A stretch of 64,000 nucleotides of DNA from Capra hircus (Eukaryota; Chordata; Mammalia; Artiodactyla; Bovidae): NCBI RefSeq assembly GCF_001704415.2, contig NC_030811.1, forward strand, positions 53,309,591 to 53,373,590. The letters run 5' to 3'. Positions 22,262 to 33,184 of this stretch are shown here, piece after piece. The position numbers and the translations under genes were made by a program. Position 1 is the first letter of the stretch, and each line of letters starts with the position of its first letter. The notes under the pieces were generated by a model that was given only the letters and a program-made list of their open reading frames with translations, was not told the DNA's origin and did not search any database.

Positions 22262-22597
22262 AGTCCATCCATGTTGCTGCAGATAGTAATGTTTCATTCT
22301 ATTTTATGGCTGAGTAATATTTCATTGCATAATGTTCTTCATCGTCTTTATCCATTCATCTGTCAATGGACATTTAGTTTGCTCCCCTGTCTTGGCTTTT
22401 GTAAATAGTAGTGCTGTGAACATTGGGGTACATGTATCTTTTTTAATTAGATTTTGTCTTCTCTAGATGTATTCCCAGGAGAGGGATTACTGAATCATAT
22501 AGTAACTTTAATTTTAGCTTTTTAAGGAACCTCCAGACCTGTCTTCCATGGTGGCGGTACCAATTTACATTCCCACCAACAGTGTAGGAGGGTTCAA
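22262..22597 (-). mobile_element. L1 3' region, antisense
   Basis: 'tatggctgagtaatatttca', 'tgtcaatggacatttagttt', 'agtagtgctgtgaacattgg' and 'ccaatttacattcccaccaa' are the complement of the L1 3' end. Confidence 0.85.
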
Positions 22598-22599
22598 AA

Positions 22600-24055
22600 A
22601 GGCTTAAGTTTTGAGTCAACTCATGAAGTCTATTTCAAATAGTAAAACTGTGACTGCCACATGAATGAAGTATCATCTCAAAAAGGCCTGATTTAGCTAT
22701 TACACATACCATTGGCTGTGTGACATATTGCCCAAAAGACAGTCAAGATGTGTTTGTCTTCTACAAAGTAAACTGCTGATACACTTACACCCTGAGATCT
22801 CCAAGCAGAGTTTCCTAGGAAACTGGACCACTGATAGGGCTATCTCACTGAGCACTCACTAGAAGGGGGACTCATTAAATATTTCCATTTCCCCTAACTT
22901 CTCTCTCCTCTACTCTCTATTCTTTAAGCCCTCCCCCACATTAAAAATGTTTAAAGAGTAGGTAATCCAATAAGATACTAAACAGGCAATGTTATTAACT
23001 TTCACATCGAAAGAATATATTTGCTAAATCACAAATTGACCTAATTGTCTATCAGAGGGACCAACAAGGCAAGAGTTCTGAAAACTATGCATTTTATGGA
23101 AAAATCCTTGACCAGTGATCCCAGTCATCTGTTATTCCATTGTGGGGCAAGACGATATGAGTTGAGTCAGGTGGGATCTAGTATTTATTGCCTATTTGTG
23201 TACAAGATAATTGTGCTCCAAGTTTTAAAGGCATTCTTTAGTGCTAATAAGCGCCTTCATGGCAAGCATTTACCCCATTTTACAGTTGAGAGAAGTAAGG
23301 TTTGGGGAGGACTATAACTTACCCAGAGTTACCAAGTCAGGGAGAGTGAAGCAGGATTTTAAGCCCGATTCTTTCCACTCGAGCACATCTTCTGTATGAA
23401 TGACAAGTTGGTTTTGAGCACTGTGCTTCCTTCCTCTTCCTCTCATCCCTTCCTATCCAAACTGCTGACCACACCACCACCAAGAACCAGATCCCCTTCA
23501 GTAAGCCCGCATTTCCCTCAACCGTGACATTCTTCAAATCCAGCCTAGACCTCAATGATCAGAGTGGGGAAAACAGCAGGCTGACTGTAGTGGCCCTTCT
23601 ATCTTTCTGAAATGAGAAGCTGAAGTCATTTTCTGTTTTAAGTCCTGCCCATCTCTTATGGAAGCGCTCGATATGGGTCAAGCCCTTCCTCTCCCTTTGA
23701 TGGTTTCCTGTGTGTCTCTCGCCCCGCTCGCCCCTCAGCTCCAGGGGAGCTTGAAACTTTTGTGCTCGCTTAGCATTTCTCACCAAGTGCCTTCTGCCCT
23801 CATTTGCAGTTCTCCCTGGATGTCATCAGGATACACTTCCCTGTAACCCAAAATCTTTGGTATATTAGGCAGTAAATGCGTGTCTCTCAATGGTTTATAA
23901 AAGGATACGAAAAGCAAACAACCTTTCCCCAGGGATGTGGATTCTAACACCCAGAACAAAACCCTGGTTCCCCTTTGAATTTCCTCTAGTTCTCCGTGAC
24001 TTGGGGATGTCAGTGTGTCCCTGTTCTGGGAACCTGGTATTCGTCACCTACATAA
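22600..24055. other. Repeat-poor interval, no gene recognised
   Basis: About 1.45 kb of apparently unique DNA. A fragment near 23250-23340 ('tttaccccattttacagttg', 'cccagagttaccaagtcagg') looks like an antisense MIR scrap. No supported coding frame. Confidence 0.4.
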
Positions 24056-24059
24056 GCAG

Positions 24060-24287
24060 TCTGTGCACGTGCTAAGTCGCTTCAGCCACGTCAAACTCTT
24101 TGCTACCCTATGGACCGTAGCCCGCCAGGCTCCTTTGTCCATGGGATTCTCCAGACAAGAATACTGAAGTGGATGGCCATGCCCTCCTCCAGGGGATCTT
24201 CCTGACCCAGGGATCAAACCCATGTCTCTTACATCTTCTGCACTGGCAGGTGAGTTCTTAACCACTAGCGCCACCCGGGAAGCCCAA
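24060..24287 (-). mobile_element. Bov-tA SINE, antisense
   Basis: 'cgtgctaagtcgcttcagcc ... ctccagacaagaatactgaa ... ggatcttcctgacccaggga ... gcgccacccgggaagccc'. 'aagcagt' flanks both ends (24054-24060, about 24287-24293), a short target duplication. Confidence 0.96.
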
Positions 24288-24289
24288 AG

Positions 24290-25385
24290 CAGTTTAAGCT
24301 GAGTCAGATCACAGGATCCTCACCATGCCACAGGGCAAGAAGGAGCTTCAGAGCATTCTATCGATGTGTGCCAGGATCACCCTGCTTGTATTTTGGCTTA
24401 TCTGTAATTTGGATGACCCTCTTTGAAGCAGGGCAGTCAAATCAGCTTCTTGCTGATAATAGTAATCAGATTTTATAGCAAGGACCCCAGGTAGGCAGGG
24501 CAAATAGAAAAGCAGCCCAAGTCAATGATTTTTGCCTTGGAAGGTTCTTTTCCATTGAAGGGTGAATATTGTGTAGAGAAACCTTTGTTTTCTCTGTACC
24601 CAGCCTTTTTCTCCTATACATTTTATGAGACAGAAATCCTTTTGAGCATCTTCTTTATTTTATTTAGTTCATTAAAACTCTGTAATTAAGGTTTGGAAAA
24701 CCAATCACCATATTTAGTGTATGCAATCAGCTCAAATGTGTCACCTATCTTAGATAACGTAGGAAATATTATTTCATTGTGTATTAATCATTTTGGGTGA
24801 TATTTTTCATGTCGTTTGTATTTCATACCATTTAAAAAATAGTTTTTCCCTGTGTACCAACATTAGCTACAGGGTATGTTTTTCCAAATAAAAATTACTA
24901 ACTATGCCATGCATTTTCTGCTTCTCAGTCTTTGCATTTAGAAAATGCTACCTACCTCTAGGTAGCTTTGAAGCTAATAATAGACATGAGAATGCACAGA
25001 TGCCTCTGTACGAATCCCAAGGAAGGCTTTTCCAGATGTGGAATGCCAATGGGGAGTTGATCTGGCTTGGCTAATTGACAGCTGCCAGCCTGTAATCTTT
25101 TGTGCTAAATTGGCGGTGGGGCCACAGAAGGCAACACAGCAGCTGGGCTTCTGGGATTCAAGTCCCTGCACATGGCCTGGCTCCCCCTTCCCCACTCCCA
25201 GCCATCTGCAGGGACCCCACCCCCCAAAGCAGGATGCACTGCTCCTGGAAGGGAAGACAGCCTGTAACTTTTGCCTGGTAGATAGGAGAAAACATCTTGA
25301 TTCACTCAGCTAGGGTTAGCTTGTTATTGCATTGACTTCAGCATTTGGTCTTAAATTATTCAGAGACCAGTTCTTAAGATGAGTT
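24290..25385. other. Repeat-poor interval, no gene recognised
   Basis: AT-rich single-copy-looking sequence. The 91-codon frame at 25038-25313 and its antisense partner show no family features. Confidence 0.4.
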
Positions 25386-25500
25386 GTTGCTGTTTAGTCA
25401 CTCAGTCGTGTCTGACTCTTTTGCGACCCCGTGGACTGTATCCCGCCAGGCTCCTCTGTCAGCGGGGTTTCCCAGGCAGGGATACTGGAGTGGGTAGCCA
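25386..25500 (-). mobile_element. Truncated Bov SINE body, antisense
   Basis: 'tgctgtttagtcactcagtc', 'gactcttttgcgaccccgtg', 'ccgccaggctcctctgtcag' and 'gatactggagtgggtagcca'. It stops where the tRNA-like head would begin, so it is 5'-truncated. Confidence 0.9.
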
Positions 25501-25717
25501 TCAGGTCCTGGTTTACCAAACAGGATAATCCTACGTTAGCTTCACAGGCTCATTCTGGCGATCAGAGGAGTTAATGTCAATGCTCTGTCCCCTGTCAAAC
25601 CAAGTGAAATAGAATGCACAGATGGATTAAGAAGCAGAATCTGATAGGCGAGATCTCTGCCTTTCTAATTTTCTTCCTTTTCTGAATGACGGCCTCCATT
25701 GTAAAGGCTTCCTGATA

Positions 25718-25828
25718 ATAATAATAGCTATCATTTGCTAAGCAATTTTTCATGCCAGGCATTGAGCTAGGTGCTTTATAGGCCTTGTTTTATTTAATGC
25801 TCATGATAACCTTGCTGATTAGTACTCA
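25718..25828 (-). mobile_element. MIR SINE 3' half, antisense
   Basis: 'tgccaggcattgagctaggt', 'gctttataggccttgtttta' and 'tttaatgctcatgataacct' match the complement of the MIR 3' half. Confidence 0.8.
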
Positions 25829-26049
25829 TTCCTTCAGTTCATATAAGACTGGGTTCTGGATCCATCCTCCTCCTCTAGACAAGCCAATGGACTTCCTTTA
25901 ATCTGTTTAATAAGTGAAGAAGTTACGTTCTTTGTTTTCAATCTTGACACTTTTAAGATGATTAAAACTTTATCAATAGTCGAATCACTTTTTGAATGTT
26001 TGAATGCATCATAAGGACAGAAAGCACAGGGTGTAATTGTGGTTATTAA

Positions 26050-26165
26050 GCTGAGAGAGAGGGAGAGAGGAAGAGGGAGGGAGGAGAAGAAAGAGACAGT
26101 GACAGAGAAAGAAGAGAGCAGAGAGTAGAGAGTAGAGGTAGAGGAGGGAGGGAGAGAGAGAATGT
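26050..26165. repeat. Purine-rich (GA)n/(GGGA)n tract
   Basis: About 115 bases almost wholly A and G on the plus strand, such as 'gagagagagggagagaggaa' and 'gagagtagagagtagaggta'. The Ser/Leu-rich minus-strand frames come only from this composition. Confidence 0.9.
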
Positions 26166-27244
26166 ATGATGGAGACAAAAAGGTGGAATTTTATGTGTGT
26201 AATAGGAATCATGATTTTCTAATAGTTTACATGCAGATAATCCATGAAAGCATATAATTAATTAGTTAATGGGCTTTTGATGTTCAGAGAGCAGGAGATT
26301 TGAAAGTACATGATAATCTTCACAAAAGATTAGAAGATGCTTAAAGTAAGACAGTACCCAGGATTTCAAAACTTTGCTGAATGAGAAATGATTATAGTTG
26401 TGGGGAGGGAGGAGGAAGAGGCAAGAGGAGGTGGAATAAAAAGGGCGATTAAGATGAAAAATGGCTTGATAAAATCCTTTTGCGAACAACACTCCTTTCA
26501 TTCATCTTCTTGTTCTTCGGGAATCCAGTGGAGGACTTTGCAGGACTTTACCTATGTCTGATGCTGACAGCAGACAGACAAGTTCAAGGAGCTGGCTGTT
26601 GTCTGCATTAGTGAAAGTCCTCTGGTTGTTTGCTTCTGGCCATGTTAAGTAAGCAGGTAATGATTAGGTTGCCCATTGTAACATAGAACTTAGTGATCCT
26701 AGAGCCTGCTTTAAAGATGAAGCGTTTTGCAATTTTAGAATGTTCCAAGTTCCCTTCCATTTCTAAGATGCCCACCTGGCTGGGAGGCTCTCTAGCTGCA
26801 TGCCTCCAAAGAGCTTCATGGGTGAATCCTGCCTGGGGACCTGAGGATAACCAGGTCAGACAGGAGAGTTTTCGGTTTGGTCAGAAGTCAGTGTCTTTCT
26901 GTCCAGGCCAACAGTTGAATTTAAAGTTAGGAAATAACATGTAGAAAAAGGAAAGAGAAAGTGGTTTCTTCTGCAGAATCAGTTCTTGTATTTCAGATGT
27001 TGATTATCCAGTCTTGTGAATTATTTAGGGCTTCTATTTCTCTGTTTTCTCTAGTGGCTTTTCTTTTTCTCCATGTGCAGTGTCTAGTAAACAGGCAAGA
27101 TATGAGACATGAGTTAAAAACTCAAGTCTGATCCTTTTGCTGCTGATCTGAATCTCTGCCACAGGTTTGTCCTGCTCCTGGAGGGCAGGGATGGAGCATT
27201 TCTTGAGAATCTTTGCACTTCTCCCACCAGTACTTTATACCAGG
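26166..27244. other. Repeat-poor interval, no gene recognised
   Basis: Unique-looking. At 27170-27240 'cctggagggcagggatggag' resembles an L2 3' end (sense), too short for a firm call. Another purine-rich patch lies at about 26400-26435. Confidence 0.4.
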
Positions 27245-27850
27245 TCAGGGATTGTTTTTAGGTGGATTTAACTGAAGTGAGTATTTTACTGTGATTTGCA
27301 GGAGAGAGAGAGAGATAGGGCTTTTGAGGTCCCTGGAACCTGCAGAGAACATGGCCCTGCCTGTGGCTTTGGCATCAGTCATACGGTTTTTCACGTATAG
27401 AGGGGGCCCTTGATCTGTATGGTACTGCCTGCCCCTCACCACAGGCCTGGGGCTCCCTCCCAGTCTCTGCAGTCCAGGCTCAACATCCCGATCTCCCAGG
27501 TCTAGATGCAGCTCCCTCCCACTGTCAACCATAGAGGTGCAACTGTCTCCCCTGCCCCCTTCTGGCTTTTGTGGGTTGACAGCCCAGGCAGAAGTGACAG
27601 TCCTCATATGCTTGTGGACACCACCTGATTGAGAGCTCAGAGGCTTGCCAGGGAGGATGAACAACTGGGACCTCCCCAGACCCGTGTCGTAGGCAGAAGA
27701 AAGACAAGTCAATGGTAAGGATTTGGGGGCAAGGCAGGTAATGAGGCTAGGAGGGAGACAACCTGCACCCAAGACCCCAGAAAGTGGGGAGTCTGAGCCA
27801 GAGACAGATGCTTGACTGCCGAGCAGAGAGGGAAGGACTGCTTCCCCCAA
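27245..27850 (-). other. 201-codon open frame, probably not a gene
   Basis: The longest frame in the window not obviously inside a transposable element. It is rich in Ser, Gly, Leu and Pro, with no recognisable domain, no hydrophobic segment of membrane length and no signal peptide. I see no promoter, poly-A signal or convincing splice sites beside it. The DNA is moderately GC-rich, which lengthens chance frames. I infer a chance frame; an unannotated exon cannot be excluded. Confidence 0.3.
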
Positions 27851-27882
27851 GGGGAAAAAATAATCAGATCAGTGATCCTAAG

Positions 27883-28379
27883 CAGTGGTTCTCCAGCTTT
27901 TGGGGCTCAGAATCTTGTCATTCTTTCAAAAACTGAGGAGCCCAAACACTTTGTGGACTATAGCAATCAATAGTCACCATACTCAAAATGAAAACTTGAG
28001 AAATGTACAAAATAATTTGTCTATTTATTTCAAACAATGTGCCAGATGTATGTTAACATAAATTATTTTTTATCCTTAAATATACATTTTTCCTGAAAAT
28101 AATCAGTGAGAATAATATCATTGTTTTACTTTGCTGCGAATCTCTGTAGTGTCTGGGCTAGTGGGATATTGTTGGGATTCTCTTACTTGCTCATACGTCC
28201 GATCCAACGCCATATTCCATGTCATGTATCTTCTGGAAAACCCACTGTACACTTGAGAAAGCATGAGAGTGAACAAGGCAAATAATGTCTTAGTGCTTTT
28301 ATGAAAGTCGTTTTGACCTCTCAGATCCCAGGTCTTAAGGATATCCAAGGGTTCCCCAGCCCATCCCTTGAGAACCACT
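27883..28379. mobile_element. hAT-Charlie-type DNA transposon, non-autonomous, about 500 bp
   Basis: Left end 'cagtggttctccagcttttg'; right end 'cccttgagaaccactt', whose complement starts 'aagtggttctcaaggg'. Inside, 'ttgtggactatagcaatcaa', 'atgttaacataaattatttt' and 'gcatgagagtgaacaaggca' follow a known hAT MITE beginning cagtggttctcaa. Both termini survive. The flanking octamers 'tcctaag' and 'ccctagg' are similar but not identical, fitting an old 8-bp duplication. Confidence 0.82.
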
Positions 28380-29435
28380 TCCCTAGGCACCAGCTCCCAG
28401 AAGCACACCTCCCTCTGTGTTTAGCATGTGGCCGTCTTGCATGATGACATTTCTGCATTAGCAGAAAGTGGGTAATGGTGAGCCAAGCGGATAATTCGCT
28501 TTCAAGCTTTTGTCATTTGAACAGTGTCTGTGAACATTCCACAAAGCATCCCAGGGACAAGCTAGGATAAGATTGACGGTGAATGTCCCATTGGGCAGTC
28601 TGGCTAATTGCTCATTGACTGGCAAAAAAGATAATCCAGAGTATGAGACAGTCTCTCTTCCACACTTTTCAAAATGAGAACCTCAAATGCATGAGCCCCC
28701 TTGGTCTGGGCAACACACATTCTTCCTCTTTACAGTTACTGCAAGCTTTGTAAGAGAAGCAGCTGCTCCACAGCCTCTCTGAGCTTTGTGTTTCAGGGCC
28801 CTGGGGCAACTGAAATCTGCTTTCCAAGTGACCAATAACCGGGCAGTTTACCGACTCATCTGGTGTTTCCTGGGCAGCACAGATTTATCTCACTTAATTG
28901 TGACTCCCTTTTCCCTGCACTAATCAAGACAGTGACAGAGCTGTGACACCAGCAACATGAGCATGGATGGAAAGTGATGATTTATAAGGACTTGGATCTT
29001 GCTTTGCTCAGGCCCAGACGTGGCCCACCATGGAAGGGCAGTGGACATAGCCAGTCTGCAACTAACCTGCAGATCAAAGAAAGGCTGTTAAAAGACAAAA
29101 CAAGACACATTGTTATGTTTTTCTAAAGCGGGAACATCATTCCTAATGTGGCTAGGAGAATATTCAGCTCCATTCTCTCTCTTTTGGGAAAACTACACCC
29201 ATCAGTGCTCTGGCCTCTCCAAAACTGGCAGCAGGATGGTCTCTGTAGACTTGGTTGCAATCACAGAATTGTGTAGTGAGAAGGAGAGTTGGAAATCATG
29301 CAGTGGGAAGGGCAGAAGTGTGTGTGTGTATGTATGAGTGTGTGCAGTGTGTATACAAGGGAGGGAGGTACAGGGGAGGGACAGTGTCACTGTAGCAGAG
29401 GCTCATGGGTCTTGTCTCTCTGTGTTCTCTACCAA
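28380..29435. other. Repeat-poor interval, no gene recognised
   Basis: About 1 kb of unique-looking DNA with a short interrupted (TG)n at about 29319-29353. No coding frame with supporting features. Confidence 0.4.
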
Positions 29436-29439
29436 ACCT

Positions 29440-29687
29440 TGCTGTGAACTCAGGCACCACTAGGGAATTGAACTGACCCAGTTCCCATCATCTCTGAGAT
29501 CTTTGTCACATGAGGGGATTCCTTAATCTCGGTATCTCAGTTTCCCCATCTGTAAAATGGGTATAGCAATAACACCTATTTCATAATGTGATTTTGAAAA
29601 TTGGAAGATTGTATACCTAGATGCTTCTTAAAACAGTGTATAATACATAGGAAGCTCTGAATAAATGTTAGTCGTTATCATTGTGTG
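29440..29687 (+). mobile_element. MIR SINE, sense
   Basis: 'tatctcagtttccccatctg', 'taaaatgggtatagcaataa', 'cacctatttcataatgtgat' and 'ctgaataaatgttagtcgtt' are strong MIR blocks. The 5' limit is unclear. A Bov-tA follows directly, placed in the MIR 3' tail. Confidence 0.85.
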
Positions 29688-29897
29688 TGTGTGCTCAGTT
29701 GTTCAGTCATGTCTGTCTGCGACCCTATAGACCGTAGCCCCCCAGGCTCCTCTGTCCATGGGATTCTCTAGGCAAGAATACTGGAGTGGGTTGCCATTTC
29801 CTCCTCCAGGGGATCTTCCCAACCCAGGGATCAAACCCACGTCTACTGAGTCTCCTGCACTGCAGGCGTATCCTTTACCACTGAGCCATTGGGGCAT
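29688..29897 (-). mobile_element. Bov-tA SINE, antisense
   Basis: 'tcagttgttcagtcatgtct ... tagccccccaggctcctctg ... tgccatttcctcctccaggg ... ccactgagccattgggg'. The (ATT)n-like sequence after it is typical of a MIR 3' tail, so the SINE appears to sit between MIR pieces. Confidence 0.95.
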
Positions 29898-29924
29898 CAT
29901 CATCTTATTACTATTATTATTATT

Positions 29925-30050
29925 TGATATCTCTGAAACTCAGTTTTCTCATCTGCAAAATTGGGTTGATATGGGGATTAGCTTAGAGAATATATGATCC
30001 AATCTTGGCAAAGCTGTCAAGTGCCATAAAAAGTAATGAACTCTACTTGG
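29925..30050 (+). mobile_element. MIR SINE fragment, sense
   Basis: 'tgaaactcagttttctcatc', 'tgcaaaattgggttgatatg' and 'aagctgtcaagtgccataaa' show a second MIR copy just beyond the Bov-tA. Confidence 0.75.
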
Positions 30051-30214
30051 GGGCCAAGTTAATAGAACAGTTGTTGAACCTGGGTGTTTTTCCATGAGTA
30101 AGACTCCAGTCCTGGAGGAGTGACATGTGATTTTCTGTACTGTTTTGAAAGAGTAGGGAAGTTAATTTTGATGAAGTGAATATATAGTAACACCCAGAAG
30201 AGAAACAGCAATAT

Positions 30215-30425
30215 AATCACAACTGATAATAACAGTTGTATTTATCTTGTGCCAGCACCGAGCTAAGTACATATAATATATTGTCTCACTTCTCACCATG
30301 GCCCCTTGAAAGAGGTGTTGTTATTACTCTAGGGTTGCAGATGAGAAAAGTGGAGTTGCTAGTTTACCCAGGGTCACTGAAGATCCCAGGCAGGTGGGGT
30401 CCCTAGCCAGCACCCTTAGGCAGTG
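30215..30425 (-). mobile_element. MIR SINE, antisense
   Basis: 'tgtgccagcaccgagctaag', 'gggttgcagatgagaaaagt' and 'gctagtttacccagggtcac' follow the antisense MIR order. Confidence 0.75.
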
Positions 30426-30865
30426 CAGGAGCGGGGTCAGGTGTCCAGGAGGTGCACAGGGACACATCCGAGTTTGAGCTCAGTGGACTAGTGTTGTGTT
30501 CTGAAGGTGAATTAGGTCTTTTGTCCTCTTTAGATGAAAGATATGATGCTTTATCAGAACTATTTGGGGAGAGGAACTGGCTGCTGCTTAGGTGAGTAAA
30601 TCATTGACCAGACATAACCCAGGGGTTGAGCCAAGAATCCATCCTTTGGATGAGGGAAGATCAGATGCAAGTCTCTAAGAACTCTCCAAGGAGCAGCCAA
30701 GTGGGAGAGTACAGGGAGAAACCTGAAACAGAAATCCACAAGCAGGTTCTGAAGGCATCCTGAGAGCCTGGAAAAATGGTGCATGGGAAGAGATCCCTCC
30801 TGCCACGGAGCAACTGAACCCGTCCGCCACGGCTGCTGAGTGGTGCTGCTCCTCAAGAGAGGCCA
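30426..30865. other. No gene or recognised repeat
   Basis: Two overlapping minus-strand frames (98 and 71 codons) cover 30560-30890 but have no domain features and run into the CHR-1 tail. Confidence 0.4.
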
Positions 30866-30867
30866 TC

Positions 30868-30990
30868 CCTATGATAAACCCATGCGTCACAACTAGAGTA
30901 TCCCCAGCTCACTGCAACTAGAGAAAGCCCACGCAGCAATGAAGACCCGGCACAGCCAACATAAATAAATTAATTAAAAGTATTTGAAAA
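30868..30990 (+). mobile_element. CHR-1-type SINE 3' end, sense
   Basis: 'ctcactgcaactagagaaag', 'cccacgcagcaatgaagacc', 'cggcacagccaacataaata' and an AT-rich (TAAA)n tail are the 3' end of CHR-1. 5'-truncated. Confidence 0.85.
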
Positions 30991-30999
30991 AAATTTTTT

Positions 31000-31110
31000 A
31001 AAAATTCTCCTAGTCTTCATAGGATGATTGTAAAGAATAAATAAGAGATTGCGTATAAATAAATAAATCACCAGGCACTTAGCTCCAAATAAATGGAAGA
31101 AGCCATTCAT
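31000..31110 (+). mobile_element. MIR 3' fragment, sense (tentative)
   Basis: 'cataggatgattgtaaagaa' and 'caccaggcacttagctccaa' followed by 'ataaatggaaga' resemble the MIR 3' half with an inserted (AAAT)n patch. Confidence 0.45.
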
Positions 31111-31296
31111 ATCATTGTTAGCATTATAATTAGATCTTCTCACTGGCTAGTTCTTGGATTTTCTAGTTGTATTGAGGGGTTGTCCCTTAATCGTGGCTTG
31201 ACCCCCAGCTATTTTAGATCATCATATATGATGCCTATTTTTTGGACAGGCCCCGTGGATAGGGGCCTGGAATGGTATTAAGCTACCCTCCCTTAC

Positions 31297-31504
31297 GGGG
31301 CTTCCCTGGTGGCTCACAGTAAAGAATCTGCCTGCAATGCAGGAGACCCAAGTTTGATCCTTGGGTCAGGAAGATCCCCTAGAGAATGGAATGGTAACAC
31401 ACTCCAGTATTCTTGCCTGGAGAATCCCATGGGCAGAGGAGCTTGGTGGGCGACAGTCCATGGGGTTACAAAGAGCTGGACACAACTGAGCGAGTAACAT
31501 TTTC
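31297..31504 (+). mobile_element. Bov-tA SINE with target-site duplication
   Basis: 'ggggcttccctggtggctca ... ctagagaatggaatggtaac ... aactgagcgagtaacatttt'. Flanked by 'accctcccttac' (31285-31296) and 'acccttccttac' (31505-31516), a 12-bp duplication with one mismatch. Confidence 0.97.
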
Positions 31505-31516
31505 ACCCTTCCTTAC

Positions 31517-32540
31517 ACAGGTATTACATTCAGGATAGTATTGGTCAGGCTTTTCTGAAACTGGCCATGAAGCTTGACCTTGTTCTACCCCAGGCTTTAA
31601 ACCAATATGCAGGAAGAGATGGCTGATTGCAAACAGTCATGCCCCTGGCTCAGCTGATGAAGGTCATGGTTTACTGTTTCCTGAGTTGATGGGTCTCCAA
31701 ACCTTGCCAGGGCTCCCACGGAATCTGGACATGCCTTTGAGGAACCTCTCATCTTTACACCAGATGGGAGAGGTTACTAACTCTGAACAAGACCCAGGCC
31801 TGTCTGTGAAATGCAGGAATCACTCTCCCTGCTCATTGTAGGTCATTAGCTGAGCAAGCAGCCCCAGGAATTTTGCAGTATGCATGCCTTTTCCTTATTA
31901 AATTAATGGTCAAGGACACATATTGTTGGAATATCTTTAGGAAGCAGATAGTCTGCCCAAAAGAGAAGCCTTCTGTGCATAGCAGGCCTGAGTCCTCCTC
32001 GTGTTCCCTGCATATGAGTTTGGCAGAGTGCGGCAGACTGTTTTGAAACCAGACTGGCATGGAGGCAGGGCAAAGGTGGGCAGGAAGCAGGAGCTGGCAC
32101 AGCAAGTGTCAGGTGCCTACCACAGCCCAGTATGCAGTCCCAGCAGCAGGTTTCAGGTTTTGGTATTTGAGGTCTCTAAAAAAGCTTTCACCAGCAGCTA
32201 CCAGAGTCTTCCAGGGAGATTCTGTTAGCATCCAAAATGTGAGCCAGGACCCAAAATGGGGTGCGCCAGGAGCGGAGGAGACGTGGGCAGAATTTAGCCA
32301 TGGTGTCTCTCAGGCTCTCCTGGACCATGCCCCTCAGTGCAGGCTGGGTCACTGCACATGCACATGGCCTTCCCAGTAGCATCTTCAAGATGCTGCTCAG
32401 CTTCCAACATGAGCCTCTCTCTTGTGGCACCACGTGTGACAGCCTTGAGAATTTCTCCAGACTGACTCCAGTTGGAGTCAATCTCTCAGCCCAGCTCTCG
32501 CCCATCTCTATTTTAGCTTCCCTTTATCATGTCACCTGCC
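31517..32540. other. Repeat-poor interval, no gene recognised
   Basis: About 1 kb of unique-looking, mildly GC-rich DNA. Overlapping frames of 90-106 codons occur on both strands at 31833-32505. None resembles a known family, and frames of this length on both strands suggest composition rather than coding. Confidence 0.4.
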
Positions 32541-32544
32541 AGGC

Positions 32545-32745
32545 TCAATGCTGAAAACTCTATAGGTATTCTCCCCTTTAATCTTCTCAGTCACTCTGTG
32601 AGGTAGATGTTGTAATTATGCCCATTTTACAGATGGAGAAACTGAGGCATTGAAGGGTTGGGCTGTCTAGGTTAGATAGCTGATAAGTGGCAGAGTGAGG
32701 ATGCAGATTAGTCCTCTCTTCCCTAAAGCTCAAGCTCTGAACCAT
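32545..32745 (-). mobile_element. MIR SINE, antisense
   Basis: 'gaggtagatgttgtaattat', 'gcccattttacagatggaga', 'aactgaggcattgaagggtt' and 'gataagtggcagagtgagga' are clear antisense MIR blocks. Confidence 0.9.
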
Positions 32746-32827
32746 CCTTCCCTGTGACTTATTCAACTGAAGTGGAATCCTATCCTGTGTTCAGCTGCTT
32801 CTCAGAGTTGCTTCATTAGGCGGGACC

Positions 32828-32945
32828 AGTGATTTGCAACCCTGGTTGCACACTGAAGTCACCTGGGAAGCTTTAAAAAGTACTCATGCCTGGCTCTTGC
32901 CACCAGAGATTCTGATTTTGGTTGGTCTGAGGGATATCCTGGGCA
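32828..32945 (+). mobile_element. MER5A hAT element, partial
   Basis: 'agtgatttgcaaccctggtt', 'gcacactgaagtcacctggg', 'ccagagattctgattttggt' and 'atatcctgggcatttt' follow MER5A. The right terminus (caagtttgagaaccactg) is missing, replaced by the next element. Confidence 0.85.
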
Positions 32946-32949
32946 TTTT

Positions 32950-33180
32950 CTGGGCCAAAAGTTGGCAAACTTTTTCTTCAGAGGACCAGCTTGCACATAT
33001 TTTAGGCCTTGCGGGGCCATATGGTCCATGTCACAACTACTCAATTCTGCCTTCATAGAGCGAAAACAGCGATGGACAATACATGAGCAAATGAACATGG
33101 CTGTGTTCCAGTAAAACTTTATTTACAAAAACAGGTGGCTGGCCGGAATTGGCCCATGAGCCACAGCTTGCCAGTGCTTA
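32950..33180 (+). mobile_element. hAT-type MITE, subfamily not fixed
   Basis: 'aaaagttggcaaactttttc', 'attttaggccttgcggggcc', 'cacaactactcaattctgcc', 'gtgttccagtaaaactttat', 'ttacaaaaacaggtggctgg' and 'ccacagcttgccagtgc' match a very common mammalian hAT MITE with gggtcggcaaact ends. It abuts or interrupts MER5A. Confidence 0.85.
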
Positions 33181-33184
33181 ATCA

